Assembly: GCF_014643695.1 (NCBI RefSeq)
Contig: NZ_BMJY01000002.1
Coordinates: 318,550 to 382,549, forward strand
Reading direction: 5' to 3'
DNA length: 64,000 nucleotides
Source of the DNA: Microbacterium album
GTDB taxonomy: Bacteria > Actinomycetota > Actinomycetes > Actinomycetales > Microbacteriaceae
Shown: one piece after another, positions 17,260-33,293 of the stretch
Layout: each line of letters begins with the position of its first letter
How positions within the stretch are numbered: the first letter of the stretch is position 1
Position numbers and translations under genes: made by a program
Notes under the pieces: model-generated
Databases searched by the model: none
What the model was told of the DNA's origin: nothing
The model's input: the letters and a program-made list of their open reading frames with translations, nothing else

Positions 17260-18249
17260 TCAGTCCTTCAGGCGCACGAGCCGCTCGTGCCCGCTCTCCT
17301 GCACTTCGGCGATCGCGTCGCGCGACTTGACGAAGTCCGTGAACGAGCGGAAGCCCAGCGTCTTCTCGCTGAACGACGGATCCATGCGCCGCATGTGCTG
17401 CTTGACGGCGGAGGTGTGCAGCCACTCCGCATCGTCGCCCTTGTCACGGCCGAGGCGCAGTGCGCGCTCGAGCAGGCGCGTGGCGGCGGCGTGCAGATCC
17501 TCGGGCGGGATCTCGTCGAACGGCACCCCGCTGTAGAGAGGGGCGTCCGGCTCCTCCGCGGGCTGCTTCGCGCGCGACGCGCGCCGGCTGCGCTGCTTGG
17601 CCTCGGCGGCGGTCGCGGGCACCGGTTCATCGCTCTCCGGCGCGGCAGTCTTGGCCGGTGCGGCGGCCGGTGCCTTGTCGGGGAGGGAGATGCCCGGCAG
17701 GGTGTCGTAGGCCTCGAACTCGTCGCACGCGGCGGCGAGGGACTTCGCGGTCGACCCTGCCACGCCCATGCCGATCACGTACCGGCCGAGGCGCTTGCAG
17801 CGCTGGGCGAGGGGGACGTAGTCGGAATCGCCCGCGACGATCACGACGTGCGTGAGATCGGGCAGTCGGAACATGTCCTCCACGGTGTCCACAGCGAGGC
17901 GGATGTCCGCGCCGTTCTTCGCGTAGGCGGCCGCGGGGAACAGCTGGACGAGATCCACCGCTCGTCCCACGAGCTGAGACCGGTACAGCGCGTTGACGGG
18001 GGAGGACCAGTCGGCGTAGGCACGCGTCAGCACGAGCGTGCCGAAGGACGCCGCGTAGTCGATGATGGCCCCCACGTCGATCGCGGCGCGGTGCAGCCGC
18101 TCCGCGATCTCCGGGTCCTTGGGGTCGTCCGCGATCCGCTGGCGGTCCTTGCTGTAGGCGTTGCGGCCGTGCACGCGGTCGTACCAGCTCATGACGATGT
18201 TGTCGAAGTCGAGGTACACCGCCACGCGGGCGTCGGGGGCGTCGGCCAT
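17260..18249 (-). CDS. NYN-domain RNase-like protein with C-terminal LOTUS/OST-HTH region
   Basis: A 329-residue protein. The N-terminal NYN (PIN-like) domain, about 8-175, has the acidic residues expected for metal-dependent RNA cleavage: Asp14 and Asp16 in YLDFDN, Asp115 in KNGADIRL, Asp121, and Asp141 and Asp143 in AGDSDYVPL. An Ala/Pro/Glu-rich linker (about 190-240) leads to a C-terminal segment (about 250-329) that resembles the OST-HTH/LOTUS RNA-binding fold, with GFRSFTDFVKS. Such proteins are LabA/DUF88-like and of poorly defined function. The ATG at 18249 directly precedes the first beta strand. Convergent with the endonuclease-like cassette. Confidence 0.85.
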   Translation of the reverse strand: MADAPDARVAVYLDFDNIVMSWYDRVHGRNAYSKDRQRIADDPKDPEIAERLHRAAIDVGAIIDYAASFGTLVLTRAYADWSSPVNALYRSQLVGRAVDLVQLFPAAAYAKNGADIRLAVDTVEDMFRLPDLTHVVIVAGDSDYVPLAQRCKRLGRYVIGMGVAGSTAKSLAAACDEFEAYDTLPGISLPDKAPAAAPAKTAAPESDEPVPATAAEAKQRSRRASRAKQPAEEPDAPLYSGVPFDEIPPEDLHAAATRLLERALRLGRDKGDDAEWLHTSAVKQHMRRMDPSFSEKTLGFRSFTDFVKSRDAIAEVQESGHERLVRLKD

Positions 18250-18283
18250 GCTGAGTGCTCGTCCTCTTCCGGGTCGTGATCGT

Positions 18284-18302
18284 GCGCGGGCTCCGCCCGC
18301 GC
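18284..18302. terminator. Short GC hairpin between quinone reductase and NYN gene
   Basis: gcgcgggc (18284-18291) pairs with gcccgcgc (18295-18302) over a 3-base loop, downstream of the leftward reductase gene. It could end that transcript or lie in the NYN 5' region. Confidence 0.45.
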
Positions 18303-18414
18303 GCTCGACGGTCGTTAGCTCACCGGTCGTCGGCGCGGATGTGCCGCCAGGGCGAGCCTACGCCGCCTCGACTGGGGGCGGGATGGGCGCGGCGCGCCGC
18401 ATGCGCGAAGAGGC

Positions 18415-19356
18415 TCAGGGGACGACGATGAGCTTGCCCGGGGCGCCCTCGCGGCTCGCGCGCTGCGCGTCGGCCGCGCGCTCGAGCGGGTAGTGCTCGC
18501 CGAGCTCGACCGAGAACCGCCCGGCGGCGATGAGGGCGAGGGCCACGGGGACCGCCTCGAGGCGCCACGCGTTCTGCTGATCCGTGAGGGGCTCGGGCGA
18601 TCCGCCGCCGAACGCCCGGATCCCGAGGCCCGCGGCGTCGGCGCCCCGGACGATCGTCGCGATGCGGCTGCGGTCCTCCAGCAGCTCGACCGAGGTCTCC
18701 AGCGCCTCGTCCGTGCCGGCGCAGTCGAGGATCACCGTCACGCCATCGGGCGCCGCGTCCCGCACGCGGCCCGCCAGGCCGTCGCCGTACGCGACGGGAT
18801 CGGCGCCCAGGTCGGCCACGCGCGGTGCTCGGGCCTCGCTCGTCGTGGCCAGCACGCGGGCGCCCGTGAGCAGTGCGAACTGGATGGCGGCCTGGCCGAC
18901 GGATCCGGAGCCGCCGTGGATGAGCAGCGTGTCGTCGGCGCGCACGGCCAGGGAGCGCACGGCCTGGTACGCCGTGCCGATCGGCACGCCCAGCGCCGCA
19001 CCCTGGGAGGCGGTGACTCCCGCCGGCCGGCCGAAGACCTTGTCCGCGTCCACCGCGATATCCGTGGCGTACGCCCCGAGCCGGCCCGTGAAGACGACGG
19101 GGTCGCCCGGCCGGAAGCCGTCGACGCCCTCGCCGGTCGCGACCACGTGACCGGCTCCGTCCGTCCCCGTGCCGCGCGGCTTCGTGATCTCCGCGGAGGC
19201 GCGGATGCCCTCACGCAGCTTCCAGTCGATGGGGTTCACCCCGGCCGCCTCGACGCGGATGTGCACCTGGCCCGGCCCCGGCTCGGGATCCGGGATCTCG
19301 TTGAGGGTGAGCACCTCGGGGCCGCCGAACTCGGTGTACTGGATCGCCTTCGCCAT
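18415..19356 (-). CDS. Zinc-independent MDR, NADPH:quinone reductase-like
   Basis: A 313-residue medium-chain reductase of the quinone oxidoreductase subgroup, cytosolic and NADPH-dependent. The GroES-like domain has [12 protein letters not shown] near residue 40 and lacks the structural-zinc cysteines of alcohol dehydrogenases. The Rossmann domain has [17 protein letters not shown] near 135-150, the AxxGxxG-type signature of this class. The physiological quinone or enone substrate is unknown. The ATG at 19356 lies 7 bases after TACCCT on the minus strand, suggesting a leaderless message. It is followed on the same strand by the NYN gene after 165 bp. Confidence 0.88.
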   Translation of the reverse strand: MAKAIQYTEFGGPEVLTLNEIPDPEPGPGQVHIRVEAAGVNPIDWKLREGIRASAEITKPRGTGTDGAGHVVATGEGVDGFRPGDPVVFTGRLGAYATDIAVDADKVFGRPAGVTASQGAALGVPIGTAYQAVRSLAVRADDTLLIHGGSGSVGQAAIQFALLTGARVLATTSEARAPRVADLGADPVAYGDGLAGRVRDAAPDGVTVILDCAGTDEALETSVELLEDRSRIATIVRGADAAGLGIRAFGGGSPEPLTDQQNAWRLEAVPVALALIAAGRFSVELGEHYPLERAADAQRASREGAPGKLIVVP

Positions 19357-19380
19357 AGTGCACAGGGTAGCGGCCCCAGA

Positions 19381-19427
19381 CGCCGAGCGCCCCGGTCCTC
19401 CGCGGAAGAGGACCGGGGCGCTCGGCG
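19381..19427. terminator. 20-bp stem terminator after isocitrate dehydrogenase
   Basis: A perfect 20-bp stem (19381-19400 with 19408-19427) with a 7-base loop lies 10 bases after the icd stop codon on the leftward strand. The stem core is gccccggtcctc. It has no T-run, but the stem is very strong. Confidence 0.85.
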
Positions 19428-19436
19428 GGGTCTCGC

Positions 19437-25675
<6,239 letters not shown>

Positions 25676-25770
25676 AGCCCTCCAGTCTACGGGCGCGGCC
25701 GAAACGCCCGCCGCCGACGGCGTCGCCGATTGTTTCACGAGCGTGTGTTCTGGGCGACATATCCATCGCG

Positions 25771-25776
25771 TACTAT
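25771..25776 (+). promoter_or_regulatory. Candidate -10 for the glycosyltransferase gene
   Basis: TACTAT at 25771-25776 is the best -10 match in the hrpA/glycosyltransferase divergent region. It would give a leader of about 60 bases ending in the gaggag site. No convincing -35 is placed 16-18 bases before it. Confidence 0.4.
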
Positions 25777-25841
25777 CGCCGCACCGCACAGGGAGCGCCG
25801 CCGTGGCGCGACCCGCCGACAGCCTGTCAAGAGGAGCCGAC

Positions 25842-27116
25842 ATGTCCCGCCGACTCGTCATCGTCGTCCGCGCCGATCCCGTGATCTGCGGGCATTCGGG
25901 CGAGGGTCGCAACCTCGCGGAGGCGGCGTTGCAGCGCGGCTTCGACGAGGTGCGCATCGTGACGTGGCCCATCGAGCGCCTCGAGGCCGCCGGACTGCCG
26001 CTCAAGCCGCTCGAGTCGGTCCTGCCGTACAGCGACGGCATCCACGTCGAGCGCCCGGAGCCGGTCGGCGACTACAAGGTGGTGGACGGGCGGTACATCC
26101 AGGGGCTCGTGGGCCGGCTCGTCGAGCTCTTCACGGACGGCGTGCCGACGGTCGCGATGTCGCTCTATCTCAGCCCCCACACGACGGCCGTCACCGACGC
26201 GGTCGCGGTCGCCCGCAAGACCGGGCTACCGGTCGATGTGGTGACGATCGCGGAGGCGGTCGGCTCGGACGTCACGAACGTCGTGCGCCAGTGCGTCACC
26301 GAGGGGCGATTCGGGGCCGCCGCGCACGTGCTGGAGTCGTACCTCGCGAACGATGTCTGCGTCGCCGTGTCGCAGTACACGAAGGACCTGATCGTCGAGG
26401 AGGCCCGCCTGCTCGACGCGGAGCACGGCACGCGCTACGCCGAGCGCTGCGCAGAGCGGATCACGGTGTCGTACCCGGCCATCGACGCGTCGCTGTTCCT
26501 CGGGCTCGACGACCGCGACATCGATCGTCACCTGTCCGCGCGCGGCCTGGTGCGCGACGGCTACGTCTTCTACCTCTCCCGGCTCGCACGGGCCAAGGGC
26601 GTGGAGGATCTGATCGCCGGATTCGCCGCCTCCGAGGGCGCCGCCGGCCGGCAGCTCGTGATCGCCGGCCGCGGCCCCGAGGAGCAGGAGCTGCGCGGCA
26701 TCGCGGCGGCGTCGCCCGCGGCGGACCGCATCCGCTTCCTCACCGACGTCGACGACGCCGAGAAGCCGTTCCTGTTCGCGGGCGCCGCCGCGTACGTCCT
26801 GCCGACGAAGCCGCGACCGGAGTTCATCGAGACGTTCGGGATCGCGCTCGCCGAGAAGGCGCTGTCCGGGGGAGGGCCCGCGATCACGACGCTCACGGGC
26901 GGCGTGGGCGAGGCGGTCGGCGACACCGCGATGATCATCGACGTCGACGCGCCCGAGCAGATCGCCGACAGCATCGACCGTGCCCTCGCCATGGGCCCGG
27001 AGGAGCGCCGGGAATGGGAGGACCGGGCGCGCGCCCACGCGCTGCAGTTCGACCGGCTGAGCGTGTTCGATCGGCTCTTCGCGCGGGTCGACGCCCTCGA
27101 GCGCGTGCCGGTGTGA
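25842..27116 (+). CDS. Glycosyltransferase, GT-B fold (family 4-like)
   Basis: A 424-residue cytosolic glycosyltransferase. The C-terminal domain shows the GT4 pattern: YVFYLSRLARAKGVEDLIAGF near 245-265, LVIAGRGPEEQEL near 280, and FIETFGIALAEKALSGG near 335-350, which is the E-x7-E donor-site motif region. The N-terminal acceptor domain is less conserved. Donor and acceptor sugars cannot be predicted; a glycan or glycolipid role is possible. The ATG at 25842 has an agaggag site 7 bases upstream. Downstream, a 44-bp gap leads to the separately promoted aldo/keto reductase. Confidence 0.85.
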   Translation: MSRRLVIVVRADPVICGHSGEGRNLAEAALQRGFDEVRIVTWPIERLEAAGLPLKPLESVLPYSDGIHVERPEPVGDYKVVDGRYIQGLVGRLVELFTDGVPTVAMSLYLSPHTTAVTDAVAVARKTGLPVDVVTIAEAVGSDVTNVVRQCVTEGRFGAAAHVLESYLANDVCVAVSQYTKDLIVEEARLLDAEHGTRYAERCAERITVSYPAIDASLFLGLDDRDIDRHLSARGLVRDGYVFYLSRLARAKGVEDLIAGFAASEGAAGRQLVIAGRGPEEQELRGIAAASPAADRIRFLTDVDDAEKPFLFAGAAAYVLPTKPRPEFIETFGIALAEKALSGGGPAITTLTGGVGEAVGDTAMIIDVDAPEQIADSIDRALAMGPEERREWEDRARAHALQFDRLSVFDRLFARVDALERVPV

Positions 27117-27151
27117 CGATCCACGGACCTCCCGCGGACCCGGCGCCCTAG

Positions 27152-27997
<846 letters not shown>

Positions 27998-28013
27998 ACC
28001 GGCCCACCTTGCG

Positions 28014-28103
28014 CGTTGACGAGCGCTCGTGTGCCGTTGACTAGCGTTCGTGCCGTTCACTAGCGCTCCCCGCGCTAGTGAACCGCACGGCGGCTAGTCA
28101 ACG
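28014..28103. repeat. Five-unit periodic repeat array (CGTTSACKAGCG)
   Basis: Five 12-bp units occur in 90 bp: CGTTGACGAGCG (28014), CGTTGACTAGCG (28035), CGTTCACTAGCG (28054), then two inverted copies at 28073-28084 and 28092-28103, each with 11 of 12 matches. Start-to-start spacing is 21, 19, 19 and 19 bp. The array lies between convergent stop codons. Confidence 0.75.
28036..28102. terminator. 31-bp stem hairpin between convergent genes
   Basis: Arms 28036-28066 and 28072-28102 are inverted, with 27 of 31 pairs complementary and a 5-base loop. It is formed by the inner units of the array above and could end transcription from both the aldo/keto reductase and pmt. Confidence 0.7.
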
Positions 28104-28141
28104 CCGCTTCGGCCGGGGCGTGCGGCCGCTACATGCGAGCG

Positions 28142-29737
28142 TTACACCCAGCCGGGCAGCCAGTTGTGCAGGCGCCACAGGGGGTACGGCTCGAGGATGC
28201 CGGTCGACAGCGGCAGGAAGAACAGCGCCGTGAGGACCGCCACGACGAGGAAGACGAACACGACGGCACGCCAGGCGCGCGCCTGCGCGTCGGCCGCGCG
28301 TGTGCCCGCGGCGAGCTCGGCAGGACTGGGATCCGGAAGCGTGATCGGGTCGCGCGGACGCGTCAGCCGCCCGAGCACCAGCGCGAGCACGATCACCAGG
28401 AACGGCAGCATCGCGACGGTGTAGAACTGGAACACCGTGCGCTCGGGGTACAGCAGCCACGGCACGTACGTCGCCGCGAGCCCCGTGAGGGCCAGAGCCA
28501 GCCCGGACGCGTCGCGGCCGGCGCGGCGTGCGATCAGCAGGACGGCCGCGAGGATCACCGCGGCCCACGCTGCGTACCAGGTGACGGGATTGGGATGGCT
28601 GCCGATCACCGCGATGCAGTCGCCGGGATCCCACAGCGGCGCCCAGCCGCAGTCCGCGGCGCCGTGCTCGGGGCGGTCCACCCACATCGCCGTCGGGCGC
28701 AGCAGCAGCGGCCACTGCCACGCCGGACTCGCGTACGGATGCGGACTGGCCAGGCCCACGTGGAAGCCGTAGATGGACGTGTGGTAGTTCCACAGCGCCG
28801 CGAGCGGGTTCGGATCGGATCCGCGGTCGTAGCCGCCCGATGTCGACAGCCACCCGGTCCACGACGCGAGATAGACCGCGAGGGCGGCGGGCACGAGCAG
28901 CAGGAACGTCACGGGCCCCTGCCGCAGGGTCGCCGCCGGGAGCCAGCGTCGGACGCCGGCGCGGCGGCGCTCCAGCGCGTCCTGCACCACGAGCAGGATG
29001 CCGACCGCCGCGAGCACGTACAGCCCCGACCACTTCACGGCGGAGGCCGCGCCGAGCGCGACGCCCGCGGCCAGGATCCAGGGACGTCGCCACAGCACGG
29101 GGCCGCCGGGGCCCGCGGATGTCGCGAGGCGCCCCCGGGTCCGTTCGCGGTCGAGCAGTACGAACCAGAACGCGAGCGTGACGAAGAACGCCAGGAAACC
29201 ATCCAGCAGCGCCACGCGGCTCAGCGCGATCGCGAGCCCGTCGAGCGCGAGCAGCCCGCCCGCGACGGCGCCCACGGCGACCGAACCCGACAGCCGCCGG
29301 GCGATCCCGTACACGAGCGGCACGAGCAGCGTGCCGAACAGGGCCGCCGAGAACCGCCACCCCCAGCCCGACTCGGCGCCGAAGACCGCGAGGCCGACCG
29401 CGATCAGCCACTTGCCGAGCGGCGGATGGACCACGTACGCCGGATCCGTGCCGAACGCGCCCGTATCGCCTGCGAGGAAGCGTGCGTCGGCCTCCTCCGG
29501 CCAGCTGCCCTCGTACCCGAGGTGCAGCAGCGTCCAGGCGTCCTTGACGTAGTACGTCTCGTCGAACACGAGCGTGTGCGGGTGCCACAGCGCCGTGAAG
29601 CGCGGGACGGCGGCCAGCACGGTCAGGGCGAGCGGGACGAGCCACCGCACGAGCGACTCCGGCACCGCGTACCGGGGAGTGCGGACGGGGGCGTCGTCGC
29701 CACCGCGAGGGGCCCCGGTGCGTCGTTCGCGCGTCAC
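28142..29737 (-). CDS. pmt: Dolichyl-phosphate-mannose--protein mannosyltransferase
   Basis: A 531-residue GT39 integral membrane enzyme that O-mannosylates secreted proteins using polyprenyl-phosphate-mannose. Asp59-Glu60 in LVFDETYYVKDAW is the essential loop-1 acidic pair, and VVHPPLGKWLI near 105 is the second family motif. About ten to eleven hydrophobic segments follow, and the protein ends NWLPGWV, a common C-terminus in actinobacterial Pmt. The GTG at 29737 lies 6 bases after TACGCT, so the transcript looks leaderless. It is divergent from rsmI, the same arrangement as in mycobacteria. The wall-anchored proteins in this window are plausible substrates. Confidence 0.93.
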   Translation of the reverse strand: MTRERRTGAPRGGDDAPVRTPRYAVPESLVRWLVPLALTVLAAVPRFTALWHPHTLVFDETYYVKDAWTLLHLGYEGSWPEEADARFLAGDTGAFGTDPAYVVHPPLGKWLIAVGLAVFGAESGWGWRFSAALFGTLLVPLVYGIARRLSGSVAVGAVAGGLLALDGLAIALSRVALLDGFLAFFVTLAFWFVLLDRERTRGRLATSAGPGGPVLWRRPWILAAGVALGAASAVKWSGLYVLAAVGILLVVQDALERRRAGVRRWLPAATLRQGPVTFLLLVPAALAVYLASWTGWLSTSGGYDRGSDPNPLAALWNYHTSIYGFHVGLASPHPYASPAWQWPLLLRPTAMWVDRPEHGAADCGWAPLWDPGDCIAVIGSHPNPVTWYAAWAAVILAAVLLIARRAGRDASGLALALTGLAATYVPWLLYPERTVFQFYTVAMLPFLVIVLALVLGRLTRPRDPITLPDPSPAELAAGTRAADAQARAWRAVVFVFLVVAVLTALFFLPLSTGILEPYPLWRLHNWLPGWV

Positions 29738-29840
29738 CCCACCAGCGTAGGGGGCGGCGCCGCGCGGACCCGTCGGCGTCGGGGCATCGGGGACCCGCGC
29801 CGCTGGGCCGGGCTGCGCGGCGCCGGGCTACGCTGGGCCG

Positions 29841-30656
29841 GTGATCATCCTCGCCGGCACGCCGATCGGGAACCTCGGCGATGCCTCCCGGCGCCTGGTG
29901 GAGGTGCTGGAAGCGGCCGAGGTCGTCGCGGCGGAGGACACCCGCACGGCGCAGCGGCTGTTCGCGGCGCTGGGGATCGGCAACCGGCCGCGGCTGGTCG
30001 CGATGCACGATCACAACGAGCGGCAGAAGGCGGCCGAACTCGTCGAGCTGGCGCGCGAGCGAGACCTCGTCGTGCTGACCGACGCGGGCATGCCCACCGT
30101 GAGCGATCCCGGATACGGCCTGGTGGCCGCGGCCGCCGAGGCCGGCGTGCTCGTGACCGCCATTCCCGGGCCGAGCGCCGTGCTGACCGCGCTCGCCGTC
30201 GCGGCGCTCCCGACCGACCGCTTCACGTTCGAGGGCTTCGTGGCGCGCAAGCCGGGGGAGCGGCGCCGCGCCTTCGAAGCGCTGGCGGCCGAGGCTCGCA
30301 CGATGGTGTTCTTCGAGGCCCCGACGCGCGTCGCGCAGACGCTGGCGGACATGGCCGCGGCGTTCGGCGACGACCGCCGCGCCGCGGTGTGCCGGGAGCT
30401 GACCAAGCTGCACGAGGAGGTCGCGCGGGGCACACTCGCCGAACTGACCGCGTGGGCGGAGGCCGGCGTGCGCGGCGAGCTGGTGATCGTGGTCGCCGGG
30501 GCGTCCCGTACGGCGGTGCCGCTGGCCGATGCGGTCGCGCGGGTGCAGCAGCTGGTCGCGAGCGGTGCCCGGCTCAAGGAGGCGGCCGCCGAGGTGTCCG
30601 CACGCACGGGCCACTCGTCGCGCGAGCTCTACCAGGCGGTGCTCGCCGCCCGCTGA
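29841..30656 (+). CDS. rsmI: 16S rRNA (cytidine(1402)-2'-O)-methyltransferase
   Basis: A 271-residue SAM-dependent enzyme of the tetrapyrrole-methylase fold that adds the 2'-O-methyl to C1402 of 16S rRNA in the ribosomal P site. GTPIGNLGDAS (6-16), VVAAEDTRTAQRL, LTDAGMPTVSDPG and TAIPGPSA are all in order. The GTG at 29841 lies 6 bases after TACGCT with no ribosome site, so it is probably leaderless. It heads the core block rsmI-metG-tatD, and is divergent from pmt. Confidence 0.95.
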   Translation: MIILAGTPIGNLGDASRRLVEVLEAAEVVAAEDTRTAQRLFAALGIGNRPRLVAMHDHNERQKAAELVELARERDLVVLTDAGMPTVSDPGYGLVAAAAEAGVLVTAIPGPSAVLTALAVAALPTDRFTFEGFVARKPGERRRAFEALAAEARTMVFFEAPTRVAQTLADMAAAFGDDRRAAVCRELTKLHEEVARGTLAELTAWAEAGVRGELVIVVAGASRTAVPLADAVARVQQLVASGARLKEAAAEVSARTGHSSRELYQAVLAAR

Positions 30657-30698
30657 GGCGCGCAAGGGGAAGGCCGCCGGGAGAACTAGACTTCCAGG

Positions 30699-32276
30699 GT
30701 GACTTCCGGCCGATCCTTCTACATCACCACGCCGATCTACTACCCGAGCGACGTGCCGCACATCGGCCACGGGTACACGACCGTGGCGGTGGACGCGCTC
30801 GCGCGCTGGCACCGCCAGGCGGGCGACGACACCTGGATGCTGACGGGCACGGACGAGCACGGTCAGAAGATGATGCGCGCGGCCGCCGCGAACGGCGTCA
30901 CGCCGCAGGAATGGGTCGACAAGCTGGTCGCGGAGTCCTGGCAGCCGCTGCTGGAGACCCTCGACGTCGCCAACGACGACTTCATCCGCACGACGCAGGA
31001 GCGCCACGAGCGCAGCGTGCAGCTGTTCCTGCAGGCGATCTACGACAGGGGCTTCATCTACGCGGGCGAGTACGAGGCGCTCTACTGCGTCGGCTGCGAG
31101 GAGTTCAAGCCCGAGAGCGAGATCGTCGACGGCACGGGGGCGTTCGAGGGGCTCAAGGTCTGCGCCATCCACTCGAAGCCGCTCGAGCTGCTGCAGGAGA
31201 AGAACTACTTCTTCAAGCTGAGCGAGCTCCAGGACCGCCTGCTGGAGCTGTACCGGGATCGTCCGGACTTCGTGCAGCCCGAGTCCGCCCGCAATGAGGT
31301 CGTCGCCTTCGTCCAGCAGGGGCTGAAGGACCTGTCGATCTCGCGTTCCGCGTTCGACTGGGGCATCCCGGTGCCGTGGGACGACAAGCACGTCATCTAC
31401 GTGTGGGTCGATGCGCTGCTCAACTACGCCACCGCCGTGGGCTTCGGATCCGACCCCGACAACTTCGCGCGCCGCTGGCCCGCCCACCACATCGTGGGCA
31501 AGGACATCCTGCGCTTCCACGCGGTGATCTGGCCGGCGATGCTGATGGCGGCGGGCATCGAGGTGCCGCACCGCGTCTTCGCCCACGGCTGGCTGCTGGT
31601 GGGCGGGGAGAAGATGTCGAAGTCGAAGTTGACGGGCATCGCGCCGAACGCCATCACCGACGTCTTCGGCTCCGACGCCTACCGCTTCTACTTCCTGTCG
31701 GCCATCGGCTTCGGCCAGGACGGCTCCTTCTCGTGGGAGGACCTGTCGGCGCGCTACCAGGCGGAGCTCGCGAACGGCTTCGGGAACCTCGCGTCGCGCA
31801 CCATCGCGATGATCGGCAAGTACTTCGACGGCGCCGTGCCCGCCCCCGGCGCCTACACGGACGCCGACGCGGCGATCCAGGCGGTCGTGTCGGACGCCGC
31901 TTCCCACGCGGATGCCGCGATCGAGCGGTTCCGCCTGGACGAGGCGATCCGGTCCGTCTGGACGATCGTCGACGAGCTGAACGGCTACATCACCGACAAC
32001 GAGCCGTGGGCGCTCGCGAAGGACGACGCCCAGCGAGAGCGGCTCGCGACCGTGCTGTACACGTGCGCCGAGGGACTGCGCGCCCTTGCGGTGCTGCTGT
32101 CGCCCGTCGTGCCGCAGGCGACCGCGAAGCTCTGGACGGCGCTGGGCGCCGAGGCGGCGCTGGGCGCGCTCGCCGACCAGCCCATCCGCGAGGCGGGGAC
32201 GTGGGGTCTGCTGCCGGCGGGCACGCCGACGTCCGCGCTCGTGCCCCTGTTCCCCCGCATCGAGCAGGCCGACTGA
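30699..32276 (+). CDS. metG: Methionyl-tRNA synthetase
   Basis: A 525-residue class I synthetase charging tRNA-Met. HIGH is at 21-24 and KMSKS at 305-309. The connective-peptide knuckle keeps CVGC, with a following CAIHSKP, so a reduced zinc knuckle is likely. The C-terminal anticodon-binding helical domain is present, and the extra EMAP-like dimerisation domain of longer enzymes is missing, as usual for actinobacteria. The GTG at 30699 lies 6 bases after TAGACT (30687-30692), suggesting a leaderless message. tatD starts 2 bases after its stop. Confidence 0.97.
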   Translation: MTSGRSFYITTPIYYPSDVPHIGHGYTTVAVDALARWHRQAGDDTWMLTGTDEHGQKMMRAAAANGVTPQEWVDKLVAESWQPLLETLDVANDDFIRTTQERHERSVQLFLQAIYDRGFIYAGEYEALYCVGCEEFKPESEIVDGTGAFEGLKVCAIHSKPLELLQEKNYFFKLSELQDRLLELYRDRPDFVQPESARNEVVAFVQQGLKDLSISRSAFDWGIPVPWDDKHVIYVWVDALLNYATAVGFGSDPDNFARRWPAHHIVGKDILRFHAVIWPAMLMAAGIEVPHRVFAHGWLLVGGEKMSKSKLTGIAPNAITDVFGSDAYRFYFLSAIGFGQDGSFSWEDLSARYQAELANGFGNLASRTIAMIGKYFDGAVPAPGAYTDADAAIQAVVSDAASHADAAIERFRLDEAIRSVWTIVDELNGYITDNEPWALAKDDAQRERLATVLYTCAEGLRALAVLLSPVVPQATAKLWTALGAEAALGALADQPIREAGTWGLLPAGTPTSALVPLFPRIEQAD

Positions 32277-32278
32277 CC

Positions 32279-33196
32279 GTGAGCGGGTTCGCGCCCGGAG
32301 GCGAGGGTCCGAGCACGTACGTCCGCGAGCGGGCGAGGGACGGGCGCAAGGATCTGCGCTACCCCGCCGCCCCCGAGCCGCTCGCGGTGCCGGTGTACGA
32401 CAACCACTGCCACCTGGAGATCACGGACGGCGACGAGCCGCTGGACCTGGCGGAGCACCTGGACCGCGCCCTCGCCGTCGGCATCGCCGGCGTCGTGCAG
32501 GCGTCGGGCGACATCGAGTCGTCGCGCTGGGCCGTCGCGGCGGCCGAGGCCGACCCGCGCGTGCTGGCCGCCGTCGCCGTCCACCCCAATGACGCGCCGG
32601 TCTATGCCGCGGCCGGCCGGCTCGACGAGGCGATCGCGGTCATCGACGAGCTCGCCGCCCACCCTCGCGTGCGCGCGATCGGAGAGACGGGGCTCGACCA
32701 CTTCCGCACGCCCGACGCCGCCGAGGAGGGGGCGCCGGGCCGGCGGGCCCAGCACGCGTCGTTCGAGGCGCACATCGCGCTCGCGAAGAAGCACGGCATC
32801 GCGATGCAGATCCACGATCGCGACGCGCACCGCGACGTGCTCGACACCCTGCGGCGCGTGGGCGCGCCCGACCGCACGGTCTTCCACTGCTTCTCGGGCG
32901 ACGCCGACATGGCGCGGGAGTGCGCCGACGCCGGCTACTGGCTCTCGTTCGCCGGCAACATCACGTTCAAGAACGCGCAGAACCTGCGGGACGCGCTCGC
33001 GGTGACGCCGCTCGCACGGATCCTCGTCGAGACGGACGCTCCGTTCCTGACCCCCGTGCCGCACCGTGGCCGGCCCAACGCGCCGTACCTCGTGCCGGTG
33101 ACGGTGCGCTTCATGGCCGCCGAGCTCGGCATCGACGTCGACGAGCTGTGCGCGCGGATCGCCGCCAACACCGTCGAGGTGTACGGCGAGTTCTGA
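32279..33196 (+). CDS. tatD: TatD-family metal-dependent deoxyribonuclease
   Basis: A 305-residue TatD-type TIM-barrel hydrolase. Metal ligands are visible as His43 and His45 in DNHCHLE, Glu in AIGETGLDH, HIALAKKHGIAMQIHDRD and the late ETDAPFL motif. Homologues act as 3'-5' DNases in DNA repair or quality control. A leading segment of about 38 residues before the barrel is common in actinobacterial members. The GTG at 32279 starts 2 bases after the metG stop, so it is co-transcribed and probably coupled. In related genomes rpfB follows; here repeats do. Confidence 0.92.
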   Translation: MSGFAPGGEGPSTYVRERARDGRKDLRYPAAPEPLAVPVYDNHCHLEITDGDEPLDLAEHLDRALAVGIAGVVQASGDIESSRWAVAAAEADPRVLAAVAVHPNDAPVYAAAGRLDEAIAVIDELAAHPRVRAIGETGLDHFRTPDAAEEGAPGRRAQHASFEAHIALAKKHGIAMQIHDRDAHRDVLDTLRRVGAPDRTVFHCFSGDADMARECADAGYWLSFAGNITFKNAQNLRDALAVTPLARILVETDAPFLTPVPHRGRPNAPYLVPVTVRFMAAELGIDVDELCARIAANTVEVYGEF

Positions 33197-33235
33197 ACGC
33201 CCGATGCCGGTCGCCGCGGTAGGCGGACGTCGTAC

Positions 33236-33277
33236 GAACGGCGACGGTGGAACGGCGACGGTGGAACGGTGACGGTG
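33236..33277. repeat. Three tandem 14-bp units
   Basis: gaacggcgacggtg at 33236-33249 and 33250-33263, then gaacggtgacggtg at 33264-33277 with one change. They follow the tatD stop by 39 bases. Confidence 0.8.
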
Positions 33278-33293
33278 CACTCCGCTCGCGTTT

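Noticed and set aside
28014..28103. CRISPR array
   Set aside because: Units are 12 bp with 7-9 bp gaps, include inverted copies and have no cas genes nearby.
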